Source: Capniomyces stellatus
Taxonomy: Eukaryota > Kickxellomycota > Harpellomycetes > Harpellales > Legeriomycetaceae
Assembly: GCA_001661515.1 (NCBI GenBank)
Contig: LUVW01000035.1
Coordinates: forward strand, 164,812 to 228,811
DNA: 64,000 nucleotides
Direction of reading: 5' to 3'
In this document: positions 54,887 through 64,000 of the stretch, in pieces
Numbering within the stretch: position 1 is the first letter of the stretch
Layout: every line of letters starts with the position of its first letter
Program-made: the position numbers and the translations under genes
The notes under the pieces: model-generated
Seen by the model: the letters and a program-made list of their open reading frames with translations, nothing else
What the model was told of the DNA's origin: nothing
Databases searched by the model: none

Positions 54887-55240
54887 CTCTACATACACAC
54901 ATATTATATTTACCACAATATATATATTTTTTATATTATTTAATTGTCTCAACCTGATCTTTTTCTTTATTTCTTTAATTTTTTTCTTTTTTTTTTCCTG
55001 GGCTTGCTTGGTTTTATTCCAAATATGTTGTTACTTGGCTTATATGCTCTTTACATTTAAATATTCTCGTCCATCAACTAGATCGACTTTATTATAAATA
55101 TCAATATATCCCGCTTTACCACTTTACCTTAAATTCAATTGGTGCTTTTCGTTAGCTTGACATTAATTTGCAAAAAATATATTCATAAATAACAATAACA
55201 ATAATAAAGACCAAAAATAAAAAAAGTAGAAAAAAATCTA
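54887..55240. other. Spacer between the Asn/Ser-rich gene and the tRNA
   Basis: About 350 bases of AT-rich DNA with the 3' end of the upstream gene. An A-rich stretch directly precedes the tRNA. No other feature. Confidence 0.5.
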
Positions 55241-55312
55241 TCCGCAATGGTCTAGTGGCTAGGATCCGACGCTCTCACCGTCGTGGCCGGGGTTCGATTC
55301 CCCGTTGTGGAG
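55241..55312 (+). tRNA. tRNA-Glu (anticodon CTC)
   Basis: A 72-nt cloverleaf can be drawn by hand. The acceptor arm TCCGCAA pairs with TTGTGGA (one G-T pair) and the discriminator is G. The D arm holds TGGTCTAGTGGCTAGGA, the anticodon stem is GACG/CGTC around a CTCTCAC loop giving CTC, and the T arm is CCGGGGTTCGATTCCCCG. No intron. Internal A and B boxes are intact and a T-run that could end Pol III transcription follows shortly after (TTATTTTT). Confidence 0.95.
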
Positions 55313-55542
55313 CATTATTTTTAGTTTTCGGGCCAAAGTCATTTGATAATGGCGTTTGTTTTCGAGTCAGGTGGAAGAACTTGACAAGTATAAAGTATCA
55401 TTTTGCTAATAGATCCTTAATTCCAATGAAGTACTAACTTCAATTAGTTGGGCACTATTTTATTAAAGTAAAGTAACGCCACTCAACTTTTCACATTTAT
55501 CCTACAACTTTTATGTTAATAAATCTCAATTTAAAATAGAAT

Positions 55543-55577
<35 letters not shown>

Positions 55578-55813
55578 CTACATTTACAATTACAACCAAA
55601 TCAAGAGAAAAAAAAATAGCAAGAGTAAAAAACTAGAATAAAATCTGATTTAGTAACTGATAAATTAACTATTTCAACTTTTTTTAATTTATTTTCTCGA
55701 GAATTTGCAAAATAGATCAATACTACCTAAATCCAACTCAACAGCGATTACGATTAAAACACAGCGCGTAGTATCAAACCACTGCTTGGAATAAACCGAC
55801 TCTTTATATTAAA
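55313..55813. other. Spacer between the tRNA and FCF1
   Basis: About 500 bases of AT-rich DNA containing A-rich runs. Probably holds the FCF1 promoter and leader. No gene seen; the 60-codon frame over the tRNA is spurious. Confidence 0.45.
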
Positions 55814-57270
55814 ATGGTAAGCATAGACCTCAACTGCTTTACAACTCGAGCCTTACAACAAAATGAAAAGAAAACGACCTAGACTTTAGATTCTTACTAA
55901 TATATTGAAAAAAGAAAAAGAAAAACTACAAGAGGAGCATGTTTAAACTCTCTTGCCAATAATAAAATGATTGTTTTAGGGAAAAGCGAAAAAAACAAGA
56001 AAATTCGGAGAGAAAAAAAGGTTTTTAAGTACCAGTGATCCTAAACTGTAGGTATAGTTTTTTTCTTTTTAAACTGGTGGCGCAAAAGCGCGGGTGAGTG
56101 TACAGCAATTCTCTAAACATTAGCTATAACTGCTGCTTGTACTGTGTTTAATTCGTGTGTGTTATAGGAAGAAAAACCAGAAAAAAGATGCTGAAAACAA
56201 AGAAAAGGCCGAAAAGGCTCTTGTCCGACACATGTAAGTTCGATTGTCGTTTCTATTGGCTGCTTGGAGCACACTTTTATCCTGTAAATGACATGTACTA
56301 ATCCCAGTAATATGCGCCATCAATTATTATAGACCCCAAGAGGCCTCGTCTCTGTTTTTCAAGTACAACAAAGCTCTTGGTCCCCCATACCACATTATTG
56401 TCGACACAAATTTTATAAACTTTTCGATCCAAAATAAACTTGAACTTGTCCAGGCCATGATGGACTGTCTATACGCCAAATGTAAACAAATATACACATT
56501 ACGCACCCGTACTTATAAGTCATGAATACCCTTCATTATTCCTTGTTTGTGCCTGGTAATTTAACACAACCAACTTTTGTATTTGTTGTATAGGCGTTCC
56601 TTGCATTACCGACTGCGTAATGGCTGAATTAGAGAAATTGGGTCCCAAGTATAGAATTGCTTTAAGGTACTTTAATTTCCAACTACATTTTCCTAACAAA
56701 CCTTCTAATTACTTTTCCTACCATTCCTCCTTTTTTTAATTATACTCGTTTACTTTATTTGCATTTGGGCTTGGTTTTTTGTAATTAATATTTGGTTTGG
56801 TTGTTGTATTTGTAGAATTGCCCGTGATCCGAGGTTTGAGAGATTAGCCTGCTCCCACAAGGGAACTTATGCTGATGACTGTATTGTAGAGCGTAGCATG
56901 CAGGTAAAACAAAACTAAAACTAAAAAAAAACTATATTTAAAACAATTAAGCAGCTCTAAAAATGTTCTATAAAATCATTTACCACTTTGCTTTTTTTGT
57001 CAAAACGTACATGCCAAGTGCTTGTCAATTTGTGTAGTTGAATTTGACAACCTAAACCGAGACCTGAATCTCCGTAAATTTTCTGAGAATACTAATTTAT
57101 CAATGCTTTATTCCGTACAATTTTAGCACCGCTGCTACATTGTTGCTACATGTGATCGTGATTTAAAGCGCAGAATTAGAAAAATACCCGGTATTCCGAT
57201 CATGTACATTTCCAATCATAGATACACCATTGAAAGGCTTCCTGAAGCTTACGGCGCTCCAAAAGTCTAG
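55814..57270 (+). CDS. FCF1: Fcf1/Utp24, PIN-domain rRNA-processing nuclease
   Basis: Essential nucleolar PIN endonuclease of the small-subunit processome, cutting pre-18S rRNA at early sites. Seven coding exons: 55814-55816 (ATG only), 55980-56047, 56168-56233, 56333-56481, 56594-56666, 56816-56903 and 57127-57270, 196 residues, the normal length. Family blocks: GKAKKTRKF after the start, [19 protein letters not shown] (first acidic residue of the PIN site), [62 protein letters not shown] and the C-terminal [13 protein letters not shown]. All introns are GT-AG. Exon 1 contributes only the initiator Met, so the 5' leader exon ends exactly at the start codon. Confidence 0.94.
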
Positions 57271-57758
57271 TTTAGCATTCAAGATCCCTTTGTTTTTACA
57301 GCTCTGCCTTATTTAGTCTATTTTTGAATAAAACTCTTAGTTTCAATACAATCCTACGCCAGTTTTGTTTTAGTCTACACTCATTGACTATTTGTTTAGT
57401 TGTCAATGAATTTCTCATTTGCAGTTTTAACGGGCAGGTGATTTTGTACTCGCTAAACTGGATACACAATAATAACCATGACACGAGTGCGTGGAATCGA
57501 ATGGTGCAAACACTATGACTCCAATTCGTTGAATATACATGACGCGCCTAATTAAGTTCGGAATTATGTTGTGGATCCCAAGGTGTCAACACGCGTTTTG
57601 TTTGTCAGCAATATCACACTATCGCATAGATATTAGTGCTGACCACCCTTTTTAAAATTGTTTGTGTGGTAGTGGATATTTTATTAAAGTTAAAACAAAC
57701 TAGATAAATGAGCAGATAGTAGTAGTAATTATGATGCGTAATACTTGATGCAAACATT
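57271..57758. other. Spacer between convergent FCF1 and the metaxin-like gene
   Basis: About 490 bases that should hold two 3' untranslated regions; frames at 57296-57518 are AT-rich and unsupported. Confidence 0.45.
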
Positions 57759-59525
57759 CTAGTCCTGGACAAAATATGTGTTCCAAATCCGTTCAGAGTG
57801 CTTGATTAGTGGTCTTAGCTCAGCTGTGTTTGTCAGGTGAGTAAATAGCTCATTGTTCAAATCCAAATGTAGTATTGTGTGGATACAAGAGAATACTAGT
57901 GCATCCAACTTTCCTGGAATTCTAAAAACAAGCGTAATTTGCATTATAGTGATGTCAATAAAATCGAAATCGAAATCGAAATCAAAATCATCGGCAATGT
58001 CCAAAACCGTTGTCAATTTCAGTGTCAAATATTTGAATTATACACATACACACACTTTCTGTTTAACCCCTGATAAGGATTTGCGAATAGAAATAACTGT
58101 GCTATGTATTGATCAAAGAAAAGTTAAATGTAAATATGCACATACTCATTTTTACTGTAGTAGTTGTCATTCCCAAGATAAGTTGATAACGAAGCCAAGC
58201 CATCTTTAGCATCGAGAAAAATCTACCCAATAGTAAACAGAATCAAGTTACAAGGACTCAAAGGTAGTTTAGATAACCGTAGTCAATATATATATGTATA
58301 TAAATACTTGTGCATATTTATATATGAAAAACGGCAAAATGACTGGCACCAAATCAAATAGTACAATCAAGTCCAGCAGCAAGTATACAAAGCTTTAACT
58401 TCAGTGCTATATTACCTCCGAGTAATCCAAAACTCCTCTTTGATGGTTTTTTATTATACCCAATTTTTCCTTTCTTAGGTCACTAGCAACAACCATGTTG
58501 GTAGGAAAAGAAATCCCTTGGGTGTAAGCAATGGATGTGACCTCGCTGTAATTATCGTCATTTCCCCATAAAACCAGATCCTAAATTTAATGGACAAATA
58601 AACAAAAGAAAATCCGTTAAAAGAAACATGAAGTAAGGGAGGGGGGGGGGCGTGATTGTTTCTTCTAATCCTAATCGCCCAGAAATGAAATTTTATCAGC
58701 GGGAAAATTAAGAAAATAATAAGTATTCATACACATATAATATGGTTCAAATAAAAATAAAAATAAAAAATAAAATAAAAAATAAAAAATAAAATAAAAA
58801 AGTAAAAAGAAACAGAAACAGTAATAAAGACTCAGTTCGTACCAAAGCTGGAACTACAGTTGAATATATCAGCGAAATAAATGCCTCGTGCTCCAGGCCA
58901 TCAATTGATTTCTGGGCTTTCTTTTCGCCATCTATTTGAATTTTATCCCAAGTCTCTTCATCATTTAAAGCCGTGCCATCAGCTAGGAGCATAAAAGGAA
59001 ACCGGCCTAAAAACACAGAATTGTATCCATAAATTATATCTTTATTTATATCTATATATCTACTAGTGTGAGTATACTTTTATGTCTGTATTTTTGCTCA
59101 TATTTTGGCTACTTGCCATTGGGTGAAGCATCGGTCGTTACACTGTACTTGATCTTGTACTCTAGCCGGCGTGTTTTAATCATTGTCTATACAAAACAAC
59201 CAAAAATACATTGGATCTACTGAATCTACTGGAAACCAGTCCCCAACTTCGCCATTACACACATGCAACAAAGTTTCAAACAGAATTGAAACTTTAAAAG
59301 AGAAATACCATTCAACACGGCTATATTTACACTTACAAGGTACAGCAAACTTTTTAAATCAAAGGAAGCTTGTTCATTTTTAAACCCAGGCCCAAACATC
59401 CAAATCACGGGCCGACTAGTAGTTTCGATTTTGTGTAATGGCTCGTGTGTATATAATGGAAATTTTTTGAGGCCCAAGAACTCTTTTAAATCGTTCAGTC
59501 CGAATTTATAGCTCGACTCCGGCAT
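57759..59525 (-). CDS. Metaxin-like subunit of the mitochondrial SAM complex
   Basis: Outer-membrane protein of the sorting and assembly machinery that inserts beta-barrels (Sam35/Sam37/metaxin group, GST-like fold). Six exons on the minus strand: 59525-59337, 59186-59117, 59006-58843, 58580-58416, 58222-58146 and 57921-57759, 275 residues. The N-terminal thioredoxin-like half shows RPVIWMFGPGFKNEQASFD and SPNGRFPFMLLADG; the C-terminal helical half shows AKDGLASLSTYLGNDNYYS and PGKLDALVFSCIHTILH, which is the metaxin/SAM37 pattern. Intron 2 begins GCAAGT, a GC donor, and is needed to keep frame. No C-terminal membrane helix is seen, which fits metaxin-2/Sam35 better than Sam37, but this is a weak discriminator. 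Confidence 0.78.
57961..57989. repeat. 6-bp microsatellite in intron 5 of the metaxin-like gene
   Basis: Four to five units of AAATCG/AAATCA. It makes a spurious Asp-Phe repeat in the minus-strand frame of the intron. Confidence 0.85.
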
Positions 59526-60304
59526 ATTATTCGTTTTATTTTATTTTGTTTGGTTTGGTTTGGTTTGAGGTTTGAATGTATATTTAATTCTACCTCTGAA
59601 TTATTTGGCTTTACTCTGTTGTATTTTGAATGGGTTTATAACGCAATCTAAATTCCATCAGTAGGCAGTATTGTGATTAGATAAGAATAAAAGTAGCTTG
59701 CCTTTAAATATTTAAATATTGATTTATTTATATGGTTTATTGGCAGCCAAGTCAACATACATAACCTTTAAATATTTTCCCGCATTTTTATTTTTTGCAC
59801 TTGGCGTTTAATTGATTTAACTTAATTCGACTTTTTTTTACTTTCACTTGTTTAGTTATTTAGTAATAATGACAAACAAATAATTCTACAAACCAAAATA
59901 CTAAAGTTAATCGACTCCAGTAGCATTGGCAACACAACAAGTGACTTATTGAGCGAATCAACCGCACTATTAGGCTGAATTCTAAACAGCTGGACACTGG
60001 CCTACACATGGACAAATACAAAATGCACAGTAGCACGGCATGGTGGCGATGATCGGCAATAATAACCCACAAGGCAATTAAAAGCTCAAAACAACCGAGT
60101 TTGTTGAAAAACAATTTATTAAGTTTTATTCAGTCCGGAAAAGAATAAATATATATTCAAAACTAAAACTGAATGAGTAAAATATCGATTTGACATAAAA
60201 TATAATAAAAGAAAAAGATAACAAATGGCTATCATTTTTTATTCTTCGTTTTTTTTTTGTATTTTTTTAGATTTTAAGTTTTCACTTTCCAACTTGGAGC
60301 CGCT
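59526..60304. other. Intergenic region between the metaxin-like gene and GPN3
   Basis: About 780 bases, AT-rich, with the promoter of the metaxin-like gene (a TTTGG/TTTTG repeat near 59540-59570) and the GPN3 3' region. The frame 59860-60114 (minus) has no support. Confidence 0.45.
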
Positions 60305-62039
60305 TTATTCGTTTTCTGGAACATCAACATCATCGTTGGGCTCTTTAGGCTCCTCGTCTTCGCCAAACTGAATGGCATTATCAGCATGCGAAACAACATA
60401 TGCAATAGAATCCTCATCAGTTATATCAAGCGGGATAAAACTTACCATACTAAACTCGTCAATCTAACAAAGCAAGGATATAGAGCATAATTTAATTTAG
60501 AACTGCAGCCAATAATAAAGCAAAAAGAAACAGAAAAAAAGAAAAAAAACTAGCGCAGATAGTGTCAATTTGGAGATTTAGGGACTCCAAAGCGAATTTG
60601 ACAGTGCAGAATTGGGTTGTCAAACAAAAATAAGGAAATTATACTTACAATTGAAGATACTGCTTTGTTTAAAGAGTAAAACTTGGATGACATGTTTTGG
60701 TTAGAATCGTCCAATAGTAACAAGTGGTCAGGATCAAAGTATCTATATACAATAAATAAACAATAGGCGACTTTAACACCAACACAAATTAAAAAGCACG
60801 AGTGTTGAAAAGAAAAAAAAAGGTATAAGGTATGTATGTATGTATAAAAAATACCTATCCATCTGCTTGGCCTGATCTTTGGATACTAAATCCATTTTTG
60901 TCATCACATTTATTTGTGGGATTTCAAGGTTAAACATGGCTGATGTAGCGCTCATAACCCCTGCAAAGTATTTAGATGTATCTTCGACAAACTGGCTTTC
61001 AAGGCAATAAACACCAACAATATTGAACTTGAATGTGTTGGACAATATATAGCACAACTGCCGCATAATCGGAACGTGTGTGTACAATTCGATTTGCCCT
61101 AAATTAACCCACATATCCAAGAGTTTATTTTATTCTCCACATCTAATATCTACACAATTACAGCCTGGTTTCTTGCTCTTTAAATCCATGATATTTTATT
61201 GGCTACGTAATTAAAAATAAATATTCTTTTTCGGATCGAATTAATTACCTGGACAATCAATAATCAAATAGTCGTCATCATATTCGCCCAATTGCTCCGA
61301 CAACCACTCCATGTTCTCCAGCAAGAACCTATAACCACAAGTAAAGCCCTAGTTTAAACAGCTACTAACAATACAAGCACAAATCGCAGTTTCAGACGGT
61401 TCCACTTACTCGAAACAATATATCAACCCACCGTTAGGCCCGTAACCAAGCTCCTCCATAACATCCTCTAGTGTAATCAATTCTCGAATGTCTACTCAGC
61501 AGCCAAAAGTGTCAGCGTAAACAAGCAATTCATTGTACTATAGTCAAAGTCTACCCCAATCACATAAACCAACAGTTGCTGTGAACACCAGTACATACCT
61601 ATGCTTGGCGGGTATTCAAAGCTCTCTGCTGCTGGATCCAGATTCACCAAATGCACTGTTCGTTTGGAATTCTTAAAGTAGTTTAAAGCTGTTGAGCAGT
61701 ACGTTGACTATAAAGGCCCAGTTTAATTCCATAAAACTCGTTAGATCTATGCTATATTCCTTACTTTACAGCCCATTCAGAAACTCATATTCCATCAACT
61801 AAGATTTTAGCATCTTTTTAACCAAGCTCAATTCTCTACCTTTCCGCTTCCAGCTGGCCCCATTACTAACTGGCAGTATCTACCCCTATAAATACAAACC
61901 CCTTGTTTAATTTTTAAGCTGTTTTCAATAATTCATTTACCATTTAAATATTCAAAGCAATTCTACCGGATTGACTCGATCATCAAATAAGTAATTCACT
62001 AAATCCTAAATTCAAGTACTAAACCAAAGCCTATTACAT
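60305..62039 (-). CDS. GPN3: GPN-loop GTPase 3
   Basis: Cytosolic GTPase that, with GPN1, promotes assembly and nuclear import of RNA polymerase II. Exons (minus): start-codon bases at 62039-62038, then 61885-61840, 61707-61599, 61491-61410, 61328-61249, 61098-60855, 60742-60649 and 60463-60305, 271 residues. Visible: P-loop GPAGSGKS across the second junction, VHLVNLDPAAESF, the GPN motif in YGPNGGLIY, DDDYLIIDCPGQIELYTHVP, NVMTKMDLVSKDQAKQMDR (G4) and a C-terminal acidic tail. The start is unusual: exon 2 begins with one extra G in phase, so the ATG must be assembled as AT|G from an upstream exon ending AT before GTAATA. Alternatively the run of four Gs at 61883-61886 is one base too long and exon 1 is ATG|GTAAAT at 61943-61941. 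Confidence 0.9.
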
Positions 62040-63021
62040 TATCTTTTCCAAGTATCCTGTGTTTTATTTCCTTTTGCTTCCTTTCGTTTGGTATACCTCA
62101 ATATTGTTTGGTTTTCAAGTAGATCCAGATTCGCGATGATGAATAAAAATTTAAAGTGTAAAATGTAAATGGTAACGTACGTAAATTTAGTTTATCGAAT
62201 ACTAAGCTCCTAAACTAGCTACAATATTTTTTGACTCGAGAAAACGGAAAAAAAAAATGAAAGAAATAAAATTTGAATTAAATCAAGTAGGAGCCAATAG
62301 TTGGAGAAGATTGCAAAAGTACCCAACATTTACATTTTTGGAAATCTCAAAAAAATATTTGCAATTACCCACCGATCCATGCTTTTAAAATTTTGTTGGG
62401 CTATTATTTTTTACAATCTTTTACAATTAAAATTTTTTGTTAAAAAAAACTTAAACTATGTGGTGCAGCTTGATACGAACAAGTTAATCCCTATAAGGTC
62501 GGCATTGACGCCAAATAATAAAATAACACGAGGCAAACAAAAAGTCAAGCATATCAGTGTATACACTTTCAAGTATATAAACATTGATCGAATTGGTGTA
62601 ATCAAGTTATACCCGATTTGGTCATTTAAATACTTGATCAATGAAGATAAAGCAGATGGAGAATGTAATGTCAATAAAGTATAAAATAGAATATAATAAA
62701 GTAAGATAATAATGTACTAAGTAAAGTAAGAGCACGATAGCCTAAAAGATAGGTGAGAAATAGTAGTATACTTTGGGTAAGTATCACAATGGTAACTGCT
62801 ACATCTAGAACTCTTGAAATATAGCAATGTATTTATTTATACATTTGCTATAAATGTTATGGTTCTATATTTGGTATATTTATCAATAGACCAAGTTGGT
62901 AATTATAGCACTGGCGTATAGTTAGCAACTTGATCTATATTTAATAAACGTACTAAATATAGAATCGTAACAACAATAAATAATATTCACTATCCCTTGT
63001 CTTGTCCACGTTTCTAATAAT
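62040..63021. other. Region upstream of GPN3, no supported gene
   Basis: About 1 kb. The plus-strand frame 62301-62684 (127 codons from a TTG) is AT-rich, begins without ATG and has no recognisable domain; its second half (YINIDRIGVIKLYPIWSF) is slightly protein-like and could be relic DNA. Promoter elements for GPN3 should lie near 62045-62200. Confidence 0.4.
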
Positions 63022-63277
63022 ATATCTTTATTTCTAAGTAAAAACTAAAAAGATTCACTGCCTTGAGTCGAATCTCATATCTTTAACTAACTAAATAAAA
63101 TAACTAAACGAATAACTAGATAACTAATTAAATAACTAAATAACTAACTAAACGAATACTTCCAATCAGACTTTTAACTACTGTTGATAAAATCGCGAGG
63201 GGAAAAAACTCAACTGTACTTATATGTTCGACTATATTATTCGTTATTACTTTTGGTCGTATTATATATACGACAAC
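63022..63277 (+). mobile_element. Dispersed repeat, copy A
   Basis: About 255 bases closely similar to copy B at 63392-63644 in the same orientation: a TATCTTTATT start, AGATTCACT.CTTGAGTCGAATCTCATA, a run of AACTAACTAAATAAA units, TCCAATC.GAC, TACTGTTGATAAAA, a GAGGGGAAAA/AAGGGGACAA box, then AACTCAACTGTAC and a TGGTCGTATTATATATACGACAAC end. Differences are scattered, so the copies are old. No coding capacity. Type uncertain: a non-autonomous transposon, LTR-like piece or satellite monomer are possible. Confidence 0.55.
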
Positions 63278-63391
63278 ATACGACACAACTCTGTAGTGTG
63301 AATTTCCGGCTATAAAAATCACCTGCATATATTACTGTTAACTGCTAGTCTTATTTTGATCTCTCTTGAGATCGTCTATATCTAATGTTCC

Positions 63392-63665
63392 TATATCTTT
63401 ATTGCTGAGTAAAAACCAGAAAGATTCACTCCTTTGAGTCGAATCTCATACCTTTATAACGAACTAACTAACTAAATAAATAAAATAACTAACTAAATGA
63501 ATAACTAAATAATGATAAGGAACGTATCCAATCGGACCTCTAAATACTGTTGATAAAACCACAAGGGGACAAAACTCAACTGTACCTAGCTGTTTGATTA
63601 TATTATTCACTATTACTTTTGGTCGTATTATATATACGACAACTTGTCGTATATATAATACAACA
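63392..63665 (+). mobile_element. Dispersed repeat, copy B, with a terminal hairpin
   Basis: Second direct copy of the element at 63022-63277. At its right end, GTCGTATTATATATACGACAAC is followed at once by TTGTCGTATATATAATACAAC, which is its near-perfect reverse complement, so a hairpin with about 20-bp arms can form at 63622-63664. Confidence 0.55.
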
Positions 63666-63734
63666 TTAGTTTAACAAATATTTACACTAGTAAATATATA
63701 TAAATTGATATCAAACTAATTTCTGGAGTCGCTG

Positions 63735-63875
63735 TATTTTCGCCCCTCGTGGTTTTTGGCAGCGAGTCAAGCGGTTAGTTTGATGACATTAATATTTTAG
63801 TTAGTTTTATTTAAGTTAGTTATATTTTAGTTAGTTATATTTTAGTTAGTTTTATTTTAGTTAGTTTATTTTTCA
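63735..63875 (-). mobile_element. Probable inverted partial copy C of the same repeat
   Basis: Read on the minus strand, this segment has the same order of parts as copies A and B: AACTAA(C/A)TAAAT-type units, a short spacer, then an AAAAACCACGAGGGGC box like the AAAACCACAAGGGGAC box of copy B. It would give an inverted repeat arrangement with copy B. The similarity is partial and judged by eye. Confidence 0.4.
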
Positions 63876-64000
63876 CAATTTCTGGTACAAAAAAGATGAT
63901 GCTCAACTTTTTTGAATCCAGGTCTTTCTTTTTAATAAATAAATGAATTTCCAATAATACTAAACCATAAGAATTAGGTTTTATAAACAATAAACAATAA

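Noticed and set aside
62301..62684. 127-codon plus-strand frame near the right end
   Set aside because: Starts with TTG, is AT-rich, has no recognisable domain and no supporting splice sites; mentioned only as possible relic DNA.
34564..63875. Possible CRISPR-like arrays among the tandem repeats
   Set aside because: Repeats are contiguous without unique spacers, have variable period and occur in a eukaryotic context; they are minisatellites.

Overview
The window reads as nuclear DNA of a low-GC, intron-containing fungus. The basis is a set of fungal core genes with short introns (mostly about 100-180 nt, GTAAGT-like donors and TAG acceptors), a division 2 (class IV-type) chitin synthase, a fungal GDP/GTP mitochondrial carrier, a PMT2-type protein O-mannosyltransferase, a secreted tyrosinase and a fungal DUF7707-type GPI protein. 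The protein style (tyrosinase, Asn/Ser tracts, very AT-rich spacers) suggests an early-diverging zoopagomycete/Kickxellomycotina-like lineage such as the gut-dwelling Harpellales. That placement is inference and would need phylogeny.

Layout. 1-7 kb: a partial 3' exon at the edge, a truncated MULE-transposase-like DNA-binding protein with a basic tail, and a six-exon syntaxin-5/Sed5 gene (minus). 7-15 kb: tyrosinase, two mitochondrial carriers (GGC1-like and RIM2-like) and a CaM-kinase-like gene (minus) with an 11-nt microexon. 15-22 kb is accessory: two diverged members of a small secreted Cys-rich family in opposite orientations, and a very divergent 14-3-3-like protein. 22-30 kb: RPB7, PMT2 (minus) and a mitochondrial uL10 gene. 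30-35 kb: a secreted acidic repeat protein carrying two different 18-nt repeat arrays and one in-frame stop, then sparse DNA. 35-46 kb: a SAM-domain protein, CDC50-family flippase subunit (minus), ALG2, and chitin synthase (minus). 46-55 kb: a long gene-poor stretch, a GPI-type Cys-rich wall protein, an orphan coding-like segment and an Asn/Ser-rich protein with a seven-residue repeat. 55-62 kb: tRNA-Glu(CTC), FCF1, a metaxin-like SAM subunit (minus) and GPN3 (minus). 62-64 kb: a dispersed repeat family present in two direct copies and one probable inverted partial copy.

The housekeeping genes fall into recognisable processes but are not arranged as clusters: secretion and wall building (Sed5, PMT2, ALG2, CDC50, chitin synthase), mitochondria (two carriers, uL10m, metaxin), and RNA/ribosome/polymerase functions (RPB7, FCF1, GPN3). 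The most unusual content is the accessory material: the secreted Cys-rich pair, the altered 14-3-3 protein, the MULE-derived protein, the interrupted repeat protein, and several extreme gene structures (a first coding exon that is only ATG, a start codon apparently assembled by splicing, an 11-nt exon, a GC-AG intron). All exon models were made by eye from reading frame, splice motifs and family conservation, without transcript data.
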